Below are positions 15,615 through 23,780 of a stretch of 64,000 nucleotides of DNA, piece after piece; the first letter of the stretch is position 1; the number at the start of each line of letters is the position of its first letter. The notes below the pieces were generated by a model, which saw only the letters and a list, made by a program, of their open reading frames with translations, had not been told where the DNA came from and ran no database searches. The DNA is taken from the NCBI GenBank assembly GCA_022800315.1, contig JAAWQC010000008.1, positions 1 through 64,000 on the forward strand. Direction: 5' to 3'. The DNA comes from Clostridiales bacterium. Lineage in GTDB: Bacteria; Bacillota; Clostridia; Oscillospirales; Acutalibacteraceae. The position numbers and the translations under genes were made by a program.

Positions 15615-16947
15615 GTGTATCGAACAATAGCGCCGCCCTTGACAGCAGGACCTGCCGGTCGTTTTCACATCGTCCCTCGATGACGTCCTCCAACAGGGTA
15701 TGAAGCAGCATACCCATCCCCGGCCCGGCGGGGATGCCCGCCGCCTGCAGGTCGCGTCCATTTACCGCCAGATCCGTCAGGGAGAAGCACTGCCGCTGGG
15801 CGAGGACCTCATCGAGCAGGGTTTCCAGCCGGCGGATTTCCGCCTGCCGTCCGTGATAGGCGGGGTGCTGGGCCAGATTGTCGGCGGCTTTGACCAGCAG
15901 CAGCTGACGCAGCCCCTCCTCGCCGAGGCGGTTCAGCCAGCGGCGCAGGGAGGCGGGCGTGGGGGAAACGGCCGCGTCGTGGTAACGGATGAGAGCCAGA
16001 ATCCTGACGGAGGACGCCTTGTCGAACTTCAGCCGGGCCAGCGCCTGCTCCGCCAGCTGGAGGCTGACTGCGGCGTGGCCGCGGAAGTGGCCTACCCCCT
16101 GTTCGTCCTCGGTGTAGGAGGCGGGCTTGCCGCTGTCGTGGAACAGCAGGGCGGTCCGTACCACCGGGTCAGGCGGGGCCGCCTCCACACTGCGGATGGT
16201 GTGCTCGTAAACGTCGTAGAGGTGATGGGGGTTGTTCTGGTCGAATCCCACCATGGCGGTAAGCTCGGGCAGCACCGTCCCGATCACGGAGGGGAACCGG
16301 CGCAGCACGGCGGCAGGGGCCGTGCCCCGCAGCAGGCGGAGCAGTTCCTCCCGCACTCGCTCGGCTGAGACATGGACGAGCAGGCCGCGTTTGCGGACGA
16401 GGGACCCGGCGGAGGCCTCGTCGATGGCAAAATCCAGCACCGAAGCGAAACGCAGGGCGCGCAGGATGCGCAGCGCGTCCTCCTCGAACCGGCGGTCGGG
16501 TTCCCCCACGCAGCGCAGCAGGCGCCGCTCCAGGTCTTCCTGCCCACCGAACCGGTCAATCAGGCCCTCCTCCTCGTTGTAAGCCATGGCGTTGACGGTG
16601 AAATCCCGGCGTGCCAGGTCCTCGGTGAGACAGGGGGTGAAGCGCACGGCGTCGGGATGGCGGTGATCCCGTCCGCCCATGTCCACCCGGTAGGTGGTGA
16701 TCTCCAGCGGGCGGCCGCCGATCCGGACGGTTAGGGTCCCGTGCTTCAGGCCGGTTTCGATCACGGGATAGGCGGACAGCAGCCTGCGGACCTGTTCGGG
16801 GGCGGCGGAGGTGGTCACATCCCAGTCGGCGGGGACGCGGCCCAGCAGGGAATCCCTCACACAGCCGCCCACCGCGTAAGCCTGATAGCCCCCGTCGTGA
16901 AGCATCCGCAGGGCCTGCCGGACCTCCGGGGGCAGGGCGATGGCCAT
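15595..16947 (-). CDS. cca: CCA tRNA nucleotidyltransferase
   Basis: The 450-residue enzyme adds or repairs the 3' CCA of tRNA. The nucleotidyltransferase head has GGCVRDSLLGR and the DWDVTTSA metal site, then RRDFTVNAMAYN, the RRFEEDALRILRALRFA tRNA/NTP-recognition motif, and an HD domain (LLFHDSGK with downstream His/Asp). Start ATG follows GGAGGG. The nearby tRNA genes encode their own CCA, so Cca here is mainly for repair or for other tRNAs. Confidence 0.95.
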   Translation of the reverse strand: MAIALPPEVRQALRMLHDGGYQAYAVGGCVRDSLLGRVPADWDVTTSAAPEQVRRLLSAYPVIETGLKHGTLTVRIGGRPLEITTYRVDMGGRDHRHPDAVRFTPCLTEDLARRDFTVNAMAYNEEEGLIDRFGGQEDLERRLLRCVGEPDRRFEEDALRILRALRFASVLDFAIDEASAGSLVRKRGLLVHVSAERVREELLRLLRGTAPAAVLRRFPSVIGTVLPELTAMVGFDQNNPHHLYDVYEHTIRSVEAAPPDPVVRTALLFHDSGKPASYTEDEQGVGHFRGHAAVSLQLAEQALARLKFDKASSVRILALIRYHDAAVSPTPASLRRWLNRLGEEGLRQLLLVKAADNLAQHPAYHGRQAEIRRLETLLDEVLAQRQCFSLTDLAVNGRDLQAAGIPAGPGMGMLLHTLLEDVIEGRCENDRQVLLSRAALLFDTQREGNA

Positions 16948-17068
16948 GGGAATCCCTCCTGTTCGTTCTGTTACGCCTGTTTATTTCCATTTTATCATAA
17001 CCCAAAGGCCGCCGCAAACACAGGTGAGGGGGACGAAAGGAAAAAAGAAACTAATTTTGTATATCCTC

Positions 17069-17097
17069 TTGATTTTTGGGGGATGATTCAGTATAAT
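17069..17097 (+). promoter_or_regulatory. Promoter of tRNA-Ser
   Basis: TTGATT (17069-17074), 17-nt spacer, TATAAT (17092-17097), 24 nt before the mature tRNA 5' end. Confidence 0.85.
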
Positions 17098-17121
17098 GAT
17101 CTAGCGTCGTTTGGAAGACAG

Positions 17122-17213
17122 GGAGAGTTGTCCGAGTGGCCGAAGGAGCATGATTGGAAATCATGTGTACGGTTTCCGCCGTACCCGGGGTTCAAATCCC
17201 CGACTCTCCGCCA
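17122..17213 (+). tRNA. tRNA-Ser (anticodon GGA)
   Basis: Acceptor GGAGAGT (17122-17128) pairs with ACTCTCC (17203-17209), followed by G and an encoded CCA. The anticodon stem CATGA/TCATG encloses loop TTGGAAA, giving GGA (17156-17158). A long variable arm (GTACGG...CCGTAC) and the TTCAAATC T-loop confirm a class II serine tRNA. Confidence 0.96.
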
Positions 17214-17216
17214 GAG

Positions 17217-17258
17217 ACCCGCTTCTCACATGGGTGAGGAGCGGGTTTGTTTTATTTT
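17217..17258 (+). terminator. Terminator after tRNA-Ser
   Basis: ACCCGCTTCTCAC pairs with GTGAGGAGCGGGT (one mismatch), followed by TTGTTTTATTTT. Confidence 0.88.
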
Positions 17259-17339
17259 CACCGGCTGAACGCTCGACAGGATATCCCTGCTGTGTTACAG
17301 TGCTGGTATATCCCTATAATCCCAATAAGGAGGACTCCC

Positions 17340-17807
17340 ATGCGCCTGTTATTCAAGCAGCGGCTTTTCTCCTGGCTGGACAGCTACGATATTTACGACG
17401 AGGCCGGCCGGACCGTCTTTACGGTCAAGGGGGTGCTCTCCTGGGGGCACTGTCTGGAGATTTACGACGGGGCGGGCCGGAAACTCGGCTGTGTGAAGGA
17501 GGAGGTGCTGACCTTCCTGCCGCGGTTTCATCTTTATGCCGGCGATACCTTCCTCGGTACTATCCGCAAGGAGTTCAGCCTGTTCCATCCCTCCTACAAC
17601 ATCTCCTTCAACGGCTGGCGGGTGGAGGGGGACCTGTTCGGCTGGGAGTACGCGGTATACGACAGCGGGGAACAGGTGGCGCGGGTATTCAAGGAACTGC
17701 TGAATTTTACCGACACCTATGTCATCGACGTCCCGCGCGCGGAAAACGTGCTCTATGTCCTTATGACCGTGCTGGCTATCGACGCGGCCAACTGTTCGAA
17801 GAACTGA
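17340..17807 (+). CDS. LURP-one-related (YxjI-like) protein
   Basis: A 155-residue protein resembling the LURP-one-related/YxjI family, a Tubby-like beta-barrel fold. The pattern is alternating short strands: FSWLDSYDIYDEAGRTVFTVKG, shown here only by its ends FSWLDSYDIYD and VFTVKG, then repeated GRKLG and GEQVARV turns and a closing hydrophobic helix (VLYVLMTVLAIDAA) as in Tubby-like proteins. AAGGAGG (17327-17333) sets the ATG. It is monocistronic. Bacterial members have no assigned biochemical role, though membrane phosphoinositide-like binding has been suggested for the fold. Confidence 0.75.
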   Translation: MRLLFKQRLFSWLDSYDIYDEAGRTVFTVKGVLSWGHCLEIYDGAGRKLGCVKEEVLTFLPRFHLYAGDTFLGTIRKEFSLFHPSYNISFNGWRVEGDLFGWEYAVYDSGEQVARVFKELLNFTDTYVIDVPRAENVLYVLMTVLAIDAANCSKN

Positions 17808-17871
17808 GGGCATTTGGACAGTTTAGCACAACGGTTTGGTCATAGCGGCGCAACACCCTGCCATGGGGATT

Positions 17872-17880
17872 TGCTATAAT
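17872..17880 (+). promoter_or_regulatory. Extended -10 promoter of the Gfo/Idh/MocA operon
   Basis: TGCTATAAT is an extended -10 element (TGn plus a perfect TATAAT at 17875-17880). No good -35 lies 17 nt upstream. Confidence 0.6.
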
Positions 17881-17952
17881 TTATTCGTCAAAGGGGGCCG
17901 GACAAACGGGCCGCCCGCAATTTACATACGCACAGCGTATACGGAGGTTATT

Positions 17953-19014
17953 ATGGCGAAGAAGAAAGTTGCAGTCATCGGCTGCGGTACCATTGCGAAC
18001 AACGCGCATATTCCCGCCTATATGGGCAACGACAAGGCGGAAATCAAGTATTTCTGCGACATCATCCCCGAGCGCGCGGAGGCGGCGGTCAAGAAGTATG
18101 GCTGCGGCACCGCGGTGGTGGACTATCATGACGTCATCGCCGATCCCGAGGTGGAGGCCGTCTCCATCTGTACCCCGAATAACGTCCACGCCACCATCGC
18201 CATGGACTGCCTGCGCGGCGGCAAGAACGTGCTGTGCGAGAAGCCCGCGGCCCGCACCTACGCGGAGGCCGAGGAGATGGCCAAGGTCCAGCACGAAACC
18301 GGCAAGGTACTCAACATCGGCGTAGTCAACCGCTTCAACACGTCGGTCAACCGCATCAAGACCATGATCGACAACGGCGAGCTGGGCGAGGTGTACCATG
18401 TGTACGGCTCCTTCCGCGCGCAGCGTTCCATCCCCGGCCTGGGCGGTGCCTTCACCACCAAGGCGATCTCCGGCGGCGGCGTGCTCATCGACTGGGGCGT
18501 GCATTTCCTCGACCTTATCATGTATTGCACCGGCGATCCCATCCCGAAGACCGTTTCCTCCCAGTCCTTCTGCAAACTGGGCAAGAATATGGACGAATAC
18601 ACCTATGTCAACATGTGGGCCGGCCCTCCCGTGAAAGGCGGCACCTACGACGTGGACGACTTCATCACCGGCTTCGTCCGCACCGAAGGCCCCACCATCA
18701 CCATCAACGGCGCCTGGGCGCAGAATCTGGGTGTGGACGAGATGTACGTCGACTTCCTGGGCACCAAGGCGGGCGTCCGCTTCCAGTACAACGACGGCAG
18801 CATGCGCATCTACTCCACCGATAACGGCTCCCTGACCGAGATCATCCCCAAATTTACCGTGGAACCCATGTTCGAGAAGGAGATCGACGCCTTCCTGACC
18901 TGCATCGACAGCGGCGAGAAGCTGCCGTCCCACATCGACACGGTGCTGATCACCGCCAAGATGATGCAGGCGCTGTACGATTCCTCCGAGCAGGGTAAGG
19001 AAATCGTGCTGTAA
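17953..19014 (+). CDS. Gfo/Idh/MocA family oxidoreductase
   Basis: A 353-residue NAD(P)-dependent dehydrogenase family protein. It opens KKVAVIGCGTIANNAHIPAY (Rossmann GxGxxA/xxH), then ICTPNNVHA and the catalytic EKPAA motif, followed by NRFNTSVN and a C-terminal domain with GGGVLIDWGVHFLDLI, whose Asp/His are typical of sugar-acting members. ATG 17953 follows GGAGG; upstream in-frame codons lack similarity. It is 37 nt before a second related gene, so an operon acting on one sugar or inositol-like substrate is likely. Confidence 0.9.
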   Translation: MAKKKVAVIGCGTIANNAHIPAYMGNDKAEIKYFCDIIPERAEAAVKKYGCGTAVVDYHDVIADPEVEAVSICTPNNVHATIAMDCLRGGKNVLCEKPAARTYAEAEEMAKVQHETGKVLNIGVVNRFNTSVNRIKTMIDNGELGEVYHVYGSFRAQRSIPGLGGAFTTKAISGGGVLIDWGVHFLDLIMYCTGDPIPKTVSSQSFCKLGKNMDEYTYVNMWAGPPVKGGTYDVDDFITGFVRTEGPTITINGAWAQNLGVDEMYVDFLGTKAGVRFQYNDGSMRIYSTDNGSLTEIIPKFTVEPMFEKEIDAFLTCIDSGEKLPSHIDTVLITAKMMQALYDSSEQGKEIVL

Positions 19015-19051
19015 GCCGGTCCCCCACTTTTTGAAAAGGCAGGTTCTTTCG

Positions 19052-19897
19052 ATGAAAAAGGTTGGATTTATCGATTACTATCTGGACGAGTGGCACGCCA
19101 ATAATTATCCCGCCTGGTTCAAGACCTATTCCGACGGCGAGATGGAAGTGGCCTACGCCTACGGCAAGATCGACGCCCCCAACGGCCTGACCACCGACGC
19201 GTGGTGCGAAAAGTTCGGCGTACAGCGCTGCGCCACCATCGAAGAGGTGGTGGAAAAGAGCGATTACCTCGTGGTGCTGTCTCCCGACAATCCTGAGATG
19301 CACGAGGAGCTGTGCCAGCTTCCCCTGCGCTCGGGCAAACCGGTGTACGTGGACAAAACCTTTGCCCCCGATGCCGCCGCCGCCCGCCGCATCGTGAAGC
19401 TGGCGGAGGACAGCAACACCCCCATGTTCTCCACCTCCTCCATCCGGTTCTCGGATGAGATCCAGGCGCTCGATGAGCCGTCGGACAACATCGATTTCCT
19501 CAACGCGGTGGGCTGCTGCGACGTGGACGTGCACCTGATCCATCTGGTGGAGCCGATGGTCAACATCATGGGCGTGGGCGCCCAGCGGTTGATGAGCGTC
19601 GGCACCAAAGAATCCCCGGCGTGGATGATCGAATTCACCGGCGGCCGCAAGGTTTTCGCCGTGATGTACATGAACCACGAATCCTGGTCCTTTAAGGCCA
19701 ACACCAAGGATAACCGGGTGCTGGTGGTCAAGGACTGCCACAATTTCTGGGAGACCTTCATGGTCAAGCTGGTCGATTTCTTCCGCACCGGCGAGGTCAA
19801 GGTTCCCCACGAGCAGACGGTCATGGGCATCGAGCTGCGCGCGAAAATGATCGCGGCGCTGGACCAGCCCTATACCTGGTTCGACGTGGAGCAGTAA
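19052..19897 (+). CDS. Divergent Gfo/Idh/MocA-like oxidoreductase
   Basis: A 281-residue protein with a Rossmann-like start (KKVGFIDYYLDEWHANNYP), then VVLSPDNPEMH and VYVDKTFAPD, corresponding to the family TPN..H and EKP blocks but with DKT in place of EKP. The C-terminal domain retains DVDVHLIHLVEPM. The glycine-rich dinucleotide loop is altered (no GxGxxA/G), so cofactor use is uncertain. Co-transcribed behind a canonical family member, it may be a partner subunit or act on the product of the first enzyme. Confidence 0.75.
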   Translation: MKKVGFIDYYLDEWHANNYPAWFKTYSDGEMEVAYAYGKIDAPNGLTTDAWCEKFGVQRCATIEEVVEKSDYLVVLSPDNPEMHEELCQLPLRSGKPVYVDKTFAPDAAAARRIVKLAEDSNTPMFSTSSIRFSDEIQALDEPSDNIDFLNAVGCCDVDVHLIHLVEPMVNIMGVGAQRLMSVGTKESPAWMIEFTGGRKVFAVMYMNHESWSFKANTKDNRVLVVKDCHNFWETFMVKLVDFFRTGEVKVPHEQTVMGIELRAKMIAALDQPYTWFDVEQ

Positions 19898-19911
19898 GCG
19901 ATACGATTGTG

Positions 19912-19948
19912 AAGAGCCGGTGCGGATCATCCGCACCGGCTCTTTTTA
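19912..19948 (+). terminator. Terminator of the Gfo/Idh/MocA operon
   Basis: AAGAGCCGGTGCGGAT pairs with ATCCGCACCGGCTCTT and is followed by TTTAT. Confidence 0.93.
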
Positions 19949-20189
19949 TGGGAAAGTAAGGGAATGTTGTTTCAGCGCTAAAATCAAACGATCCCCAGGT
20001 TGGCATGGGGCAATGCCTGTCAATAACGGTTCGCCCGTAATAGGAGAGGGGGAACGACGGGCCGGTTATATCTGCATACCATATGCACTTGTTTTCATGG
20101 GTGTAAAAACAGGGTGTATACAACTCCGGGTTGGCTGATGTATCCTGTTGAAAAGGGCCTTTTGTATGCTAACCAAAGGAATGATGAAA

Positions 20190-20375
20190 ATGTCGTGTGA
20201 AAACTGTTTTTGCATTTATTGGAACGAGGGAGAATGTACGCTGGAAAAAATCATGTTGGATGCGCAGGGAAGCTGTCAGGACTGCGTATTCATCGATTTG
20301 TCGGACAGCGCCCTTCGGCAGGCGCGGGAGAAAACGCTGAGGCGATATGACCGGGAATACGGACGCTGGGAATGA
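20190..20375 (+). CDS. Small Cys-rich hypothetical protein
   Basis: About 61 residues beginning MSCENCFCIYWNEGECTL and continuing GSCQDCVFIDL. The CxxCxC...C...CxxC spacing suggests a metal-binding fold. The C-terminus is charged and helical. AAAGGA (20175-20180) serves one of three in-frame ATGs (20181, 20184, 20190); 20190 has the best spacing. It resembles short uncharacterised clostridial proteins; no function is assigned. The interval 19949-20189 holds no gene, only hairpin-forming sequence. Confidence 0.6.
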   Translation: MSCENCFCIYWNEGECTLEKIMLDAQGSCQDCVFIDLSDSALRQAREKTLRRYDREYGRWE

Positions 20376-20390
20376 CAGGTGTTGACGTAG

Positions 20391-20560
20391 GGGCGAACGT
20401 TTCCGCCGATAGGCGGAAAGACTGTTCGCCCGTAATAAAGGAAAGCGCTGGAGGGCGTACACCATTTTCTCCGGTGGTGTCCGCCGGCGGAAACAGTACG
20501 CCCCTATGGGAGAATCGTAGGCTCATGAGAGCACCGTCCCGGCGGATAACGTCGGGACGG
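20391..20560. repeat. Run of three palindromic (REP-like) intergenic hairpins
   Basis: Nested hairpin GGGCGAAC (20391-20398)/GTTCGCCC (20424-20431) encloses TTTCCGCC/GGCGGAAA. A second is GGGCGTAC (20453-20460)/GTACGCCC (20496-20503). A third is CCGTCCCG (20534-20541)/CGGGACGG (20553-20560), close behind the SpaA gene's stop. The string GTTCGCCCGTAATA also occurs near 20030. They resemble dispersed intergenic palindromes rather than U-tract terminators. Confidence 0.6.
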
Positions 20561-20566
20561 GTCGGT

Positions 20567-23143
20567 TTACAGCGCTTCTTCGGGCAGGCATTCGTATACG
20601 TAATTCTCCGCCGGTACTCCGTCGATGAGGACGTGTCCCCGGTCGGAAACATTGACCGGCAGGCGAGCGCTGTCCGCCCGGTATCCGGCGGCGGCCTGTG
20701 TTTCGCTGAGAGTGTGGTATCCGTAATAGACCCCCTCGAAGGACACGACGCCCTCCTCATCCGACACGGCGGTGAGGATGGGGCGGTCGCCCAGCGTGAA
20801 GGCGGTCCCCTCCAGCGGCGCGCCGGTCTGCCCGTCGGCCACCCGGAAGGTGAAGCCGGTGAGCAGCGGCTGCAGGGTGACGCCAAAGGTTTCCGCCGGA
20901 TGGTTCTCCACCGACACGCCGCCGTCCTCGGTCACCTGTACCGACCATTCGCCGGCCGGCTTGGCGTAGCCGGGGGCAGAGACCACACAGTGCAGGCGGT
21001 AACTGCCCGGCTGGAGCGGACCGAAGCGTACCCGCCCGTTGTGGTCGGAGCAATCCTCCAGCGTCCCCGACTCGCTCATCAGCCGAAATTCCGCCCGGTG
21101 GACCGGCCAGCCCCCCTGCCCGTCGGTCACCGCAAAGGACAGCTGGCGGGGGGCGGAGGCGCTGACGACGGTTAAGGAAGGGGAAAGGCTGCCGTCCACC
21201 CGTAAAGCACCGTCGCTGTCCACCGACAGGGTATGTTCGGCTTTTTGCACCAGATAGCCCGGTACCGCGTGGGTTTCCCGCAGCGTGTAGACGCCGGGCT
21301 CCGGCGCGCTGAAGCGGGCGGTGCCGTCCTCAGCGGTCTGTACCGTCTGGAAAGCGCTTCCGTTATGCCGCAGCTCCCATTTGGCGCCGGCCAGTGTCTG
21401 ACCGGCCCTGTTCACCTGCCGCAGGGACAGATAGGGCTGGGGGCTCATAGACGGGGAAGCCGCCGGGGCCTGAGCCGGTTCGGAGGCGTTCGCTTCCGGA
21501 GTGTTCCGGGAGCTTTCGGCGGGTTCCTCTGGCGCGGAGTCGGTGGAAACTGCCGCGTGGTCGGCGGGTTCGGGCTGTCTGACGGCGGATACCGGCACAG
21601 CGGAGGCGGCTTCCGGTTCCGGAGCGTCGAGTTCTGCGTGGTCGGCGGGGAGGGGCTGGCTGGCGGTGGAAACCGGCGGGAGGGGGGATTCTGCAGAGGC
21701 CGGCTCAATCGTATATGTACCCCCCATGGGGGTATTGGGGAAGGCATACGATACGATGGGAGCCCCGTCCACCGTTACCGTGCCGTCGGTGGCAACTACA
21801 ACGGTTCGGGTGACGGTATCCAGCTGATAGCCGGCGGGCGGCGTCGTTTCCTGAAGGACGTAGTCACCGGCCAGCACCGTGCCGAAATTGACCCGTCCCT
21901 CCCCGCTGGAAACTGCGTTCAGGGTGCCGCTGGCAGCGGAAGTCAGGGTGAAAGCGGCGCCGGCCAGCGGCGCGCCGGTCACAGCGTCGGTCTTGGAGAA
22001 GGTGACCGCATTTGCCAGCGGTTGGTTGATGACGGTGAGGGTGTTGGTAACCGCGCCGTCAATGGTGATGATTCCGTTCGCGTCCACCGTAACGATGTGG
22101 GAGGTGTCGCTGTACTGGTATCCCACCGGGGCGGAGGTTTGGAGCAGGGTATAGCTGCCCGCCGCGGGCTGGGTGAAGGAGGCGATGCCATCGATACCGG
22201 AGGTGACCACCTGTACCGTGGCGGCGCCCTGAAGCAGCCGCCAGGTGGAGCCGGTCAGCGGCTGGCCCGCGCTGTTCTGCGTGAGCACATGTAGGCCCGT
22301 CGCATTGACGGGCGTGTTGCCGATAGAGGCCAGTTCGGCGGCGAATCCGTCGACGGTAATCGAACCGTCGGCTGCGACGACCACGGTTTGGCTGCTGCCG
22401 GCGGCGGTATAGCCAGCCGGGGGCTGGGTTTCCACCAGCGTGTAGGTGCCAGGCGTCAGGTCGGTGAAGATGACGAGCCCATCGCTGTTGGAGACGGTGG
22501 TGGCCACGGCGGCGGAACCCGAGCGCAGCTCAAAATAAGCGCCGGCAAGACGCGCGCCGGTGGTGACGTCGTATTTCACCAGGGTGAGGGAACCGGGCTG
22601 GGGGGAAGGGGTACGGGTGTTCAGCACCTGGAACCGGCTGGCCGGCTGGCCGTCCACCAGCACGTTTCCCACGGCGTCCACCACGACCGTATAGGTAGCG
22701 GTGTGGGGCGGATAACCGGCGGGGGAGACGGTTTCGGTCAGGGTATAGGTGCCCGCCGCCAGGGCGGGGAACCGGACGGCGCCGTCAGTGCCGGAGGTAA
22801 CGGTGGCCACCGGGACGCCGTTTTGGGTCAGCTGGAATACCGCGCCGGAAAGAGCGGCCCCTGTGGCGGAATCCCGCTTCACAAAGGAGAGGGTGCCCGG
22901 CTCCGGACCGGGTCCCGGCCAGGGCCAGCAAGGCCAGCAGGGAAAGCAATAACATTGACAGCAGGGGAAACAGCGGCGGCAGGGGTCGCAGCAGCAGTCG
23001 TTTTGACAGCCGCAGCCGCCCTGATTTTCGCAGCAGCTGTTGTTGTCTTCACAAGAACGGGCAGGGCGGCGGATTTTCATGGGCGGTTCGAAGTAACGTC
23101 CTGAACTGGTGCATTCTTGCGAACAGTTTTCGGAATGATTCAT
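20567..23143 (-). CDS. Cys-rich-headed multi-repeat SpaA/Cna-B-like protein
   Basis: An 858-residue protein. The head (about 1-82) has 18 cysteines by residue 72 (clusters CCxxxxxCGC, CCCDPC, CCQCYC) ending in a Pro/Trp/Gly run. Seven SpaA-like prealbumin repeats of about 90 residues follow, four before and three after an Ala/Pro/Glu/Ser linker of about 80 residues. Repeats end in the PAGY-type motif. There is no signal peptide, transmembrane helix or LPxTG, unlike sortase-anchored pilins. Cys-rich heads recall spore-coat proteins, so mother-cell production is a hypothesis. It is monocistronic, with abrB-like and spmAB upstream. Confidence 0.75.
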   Translation of the reverse strand: MNHSENCSQECTSSGRYFEPPMKIRRPARSCEDNNSCCENQGGCGCQNDCCCDPCRRCFPCCQCYCFPCWPCWPWPGPGPEPGTLSFVKRDSATGAALSGAVFQLTQNGVPVATVTSGTDGAVRFPALAAGTYTLTETVSPAGYPPHTATYTVVVDAVGNVLVDGQPASRFQVLNTRTPSPQPGSLTLVKYDVTTGARLAGAYFELRSGSAAVATTVSNSDGLVIFTDLTPGTYTLVETQPPAGYTAAGSSQTVVVAADGSITVDGFAAELASIGNTPVNATGLHVLTQNSAGQPLTGSTWRLLQGAATVQVVTSGIDGIASFTQPAAGSYTLLQTSAPVGYQYSDTSHIVTVDANGIITIDGAVTNTLTVINQPLANAVTFSKTDAVTGAPLAGAAFTLTSAASGTLNAVSSGEGRVNFGTVLAGDYVLQETTPPAGYQLDTVTRTVVVATDGTVTVDGAPIVSYAFPNTPMGGTYTIEPASAESPLPPVSTASQPLPADHAELDAPEPEAASAVPVSAVRQPEPADHAAVSTDSAPEEPAESSRNTPEANASEPAQAPAASPSMSPQPYLSLRQVNRAGQTLAGAKWELRHNGSAFQTVQTAEDGTARFSAPEPGVYTLRETHAVPGYLVQKAEHTLSVDSDGALRVDGSLSPSLTVVSASAPRQLSFAVTDGQGGWPVHRAEFRLMSESGTLEDCSDHNGRVRFGPLQPGSYRLHCVVSAPGYAKPAGEWSVQVTEDGGVSVENHPAETFGVTLQPLLTGFTFRVADGQTGAPLEGTAFTLGDRPILTAVSDEEGVVSFEGVYYGYHTLSETQAAAGYRADSARLPVNVSDRGHVLIDGVPAENYVYECLPEEAL

Positions 23144-23284
23144 AGCATTCGTCCCTTTTCAAAGGGAGTACCCGCGAATCAGCGCGTGGGAACTCCCGAG
23201 AGATCAGGCCCGGTAAACCGGTTATGCCTGTACACCCCAGTGTATGTGATCTCTCGCCCGGTGGTGACAAAATGCGCGGGAACG

Positions 23285-23320
23285 GAAAAAGCCCCCGGAA
23301 GCATCGCTTCCGGGGGCTTT
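23285..23320 (-). terminator. Terminator of the AbrB-like gene
   Basis: AAAGCCCCCGGAAGC pairs with GCTTCCGGGGGCTTT; on the minus strand it runs into TTTTTCC. Confidence 0.92.
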
Positions 23321-23360
23321 GCAGTGCTGATGTCCGCTGCTGATCCGACGGGGAGAGCCG

Positions 23361-23606
23361 TCAGATTTTGCGGGCGATCTCCTTGGCGCACAGGCTGCAG
23401 ATGTTGCGGCCCTTGTAGGTGGAGACGTCCTTCGCATTGCCGCAGAAGATACAGGCCGGCTGGTATTTCTTGAGGATGATGGTGTTATCCTCAACGAAAA
23501 TCTCCAACGAATCCCCGTCGGTGATTTCCAGCGTCCGGCGCAGCTCAATGGGCAGTACGATACGGCCGAGTTCGTCGATTTTTCTGACGATTCCAGTGGA
23601 TTTCAT
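23361..23606 (-). CDS. AbrB/SpoVT-type regulator with C-terminal zinc knuckle
   Basis: An 81-residue regulator. Residues 1-50 form the swapped-hairpin AbrB domain (STGIVRKIDELGRIVLPIE, then DGDSLEIFVEDNTIILKKY). Residues 52-76 add CxxC...CxxC (CIFC and CSLC), a small zinc ribbon common in clostridial members. AAGGAGG precedes the ATG. It is divergent from spmA. AbrB/SpoVT proteins control transition-state or forespore genes; the target here is unknown. Confidence 0.9.
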   Translation of the reverse strand: MKSTGIVRKIDELGRIVLPIELRRTLEITDGDSLEIFVEDNTIILKKYQPACIFCGNAKDVSTYKGRNICSLCAKEIARKI

Positions 23607-23727
23607 AGGTTCCTCCTTGTCGTGTAACGTGATTTCTTCCCTTTTCTTCTGAAAGACTTTTCTTTCGACACTATATTACCAACTTTTGCATTTTATGTCA
23701 ATAGTCATAAGGGCAGGATACAGTGGG

Positions 23728-23756
23728 AATTATTGGGAAAATTTATTCATATAGAT
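23728..23756 (+). promoter_or_regulatory. Possible sporulation (sigma-E-like) promoter of spmAB
   Basis: GAATTAT (from 23728), about 13 nt, then CATATAGAT (23748-23756), loosely matching the sigma-E -10 CATACAnT. Spacing and -35 are imperfect; the gene content makes it worth noting. Confidence 0.3.
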
Positions 23757-23780
23757 TGCTGAAAGAGAGGGGACGAGACC

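Noticed and set aside
17111-17845. 244-codon + strand frame
   Set aside because: It runs through tRNA-Ser and its terminator and overlaps the better supported LURP-one gene in another frame.
20372-22294. Two + strand frames of 267 and 353 codons opposite the SpaA-repeat gene
   Set aside because: They are low-complexity antisense products of the repeats with no ribosome site or family match.
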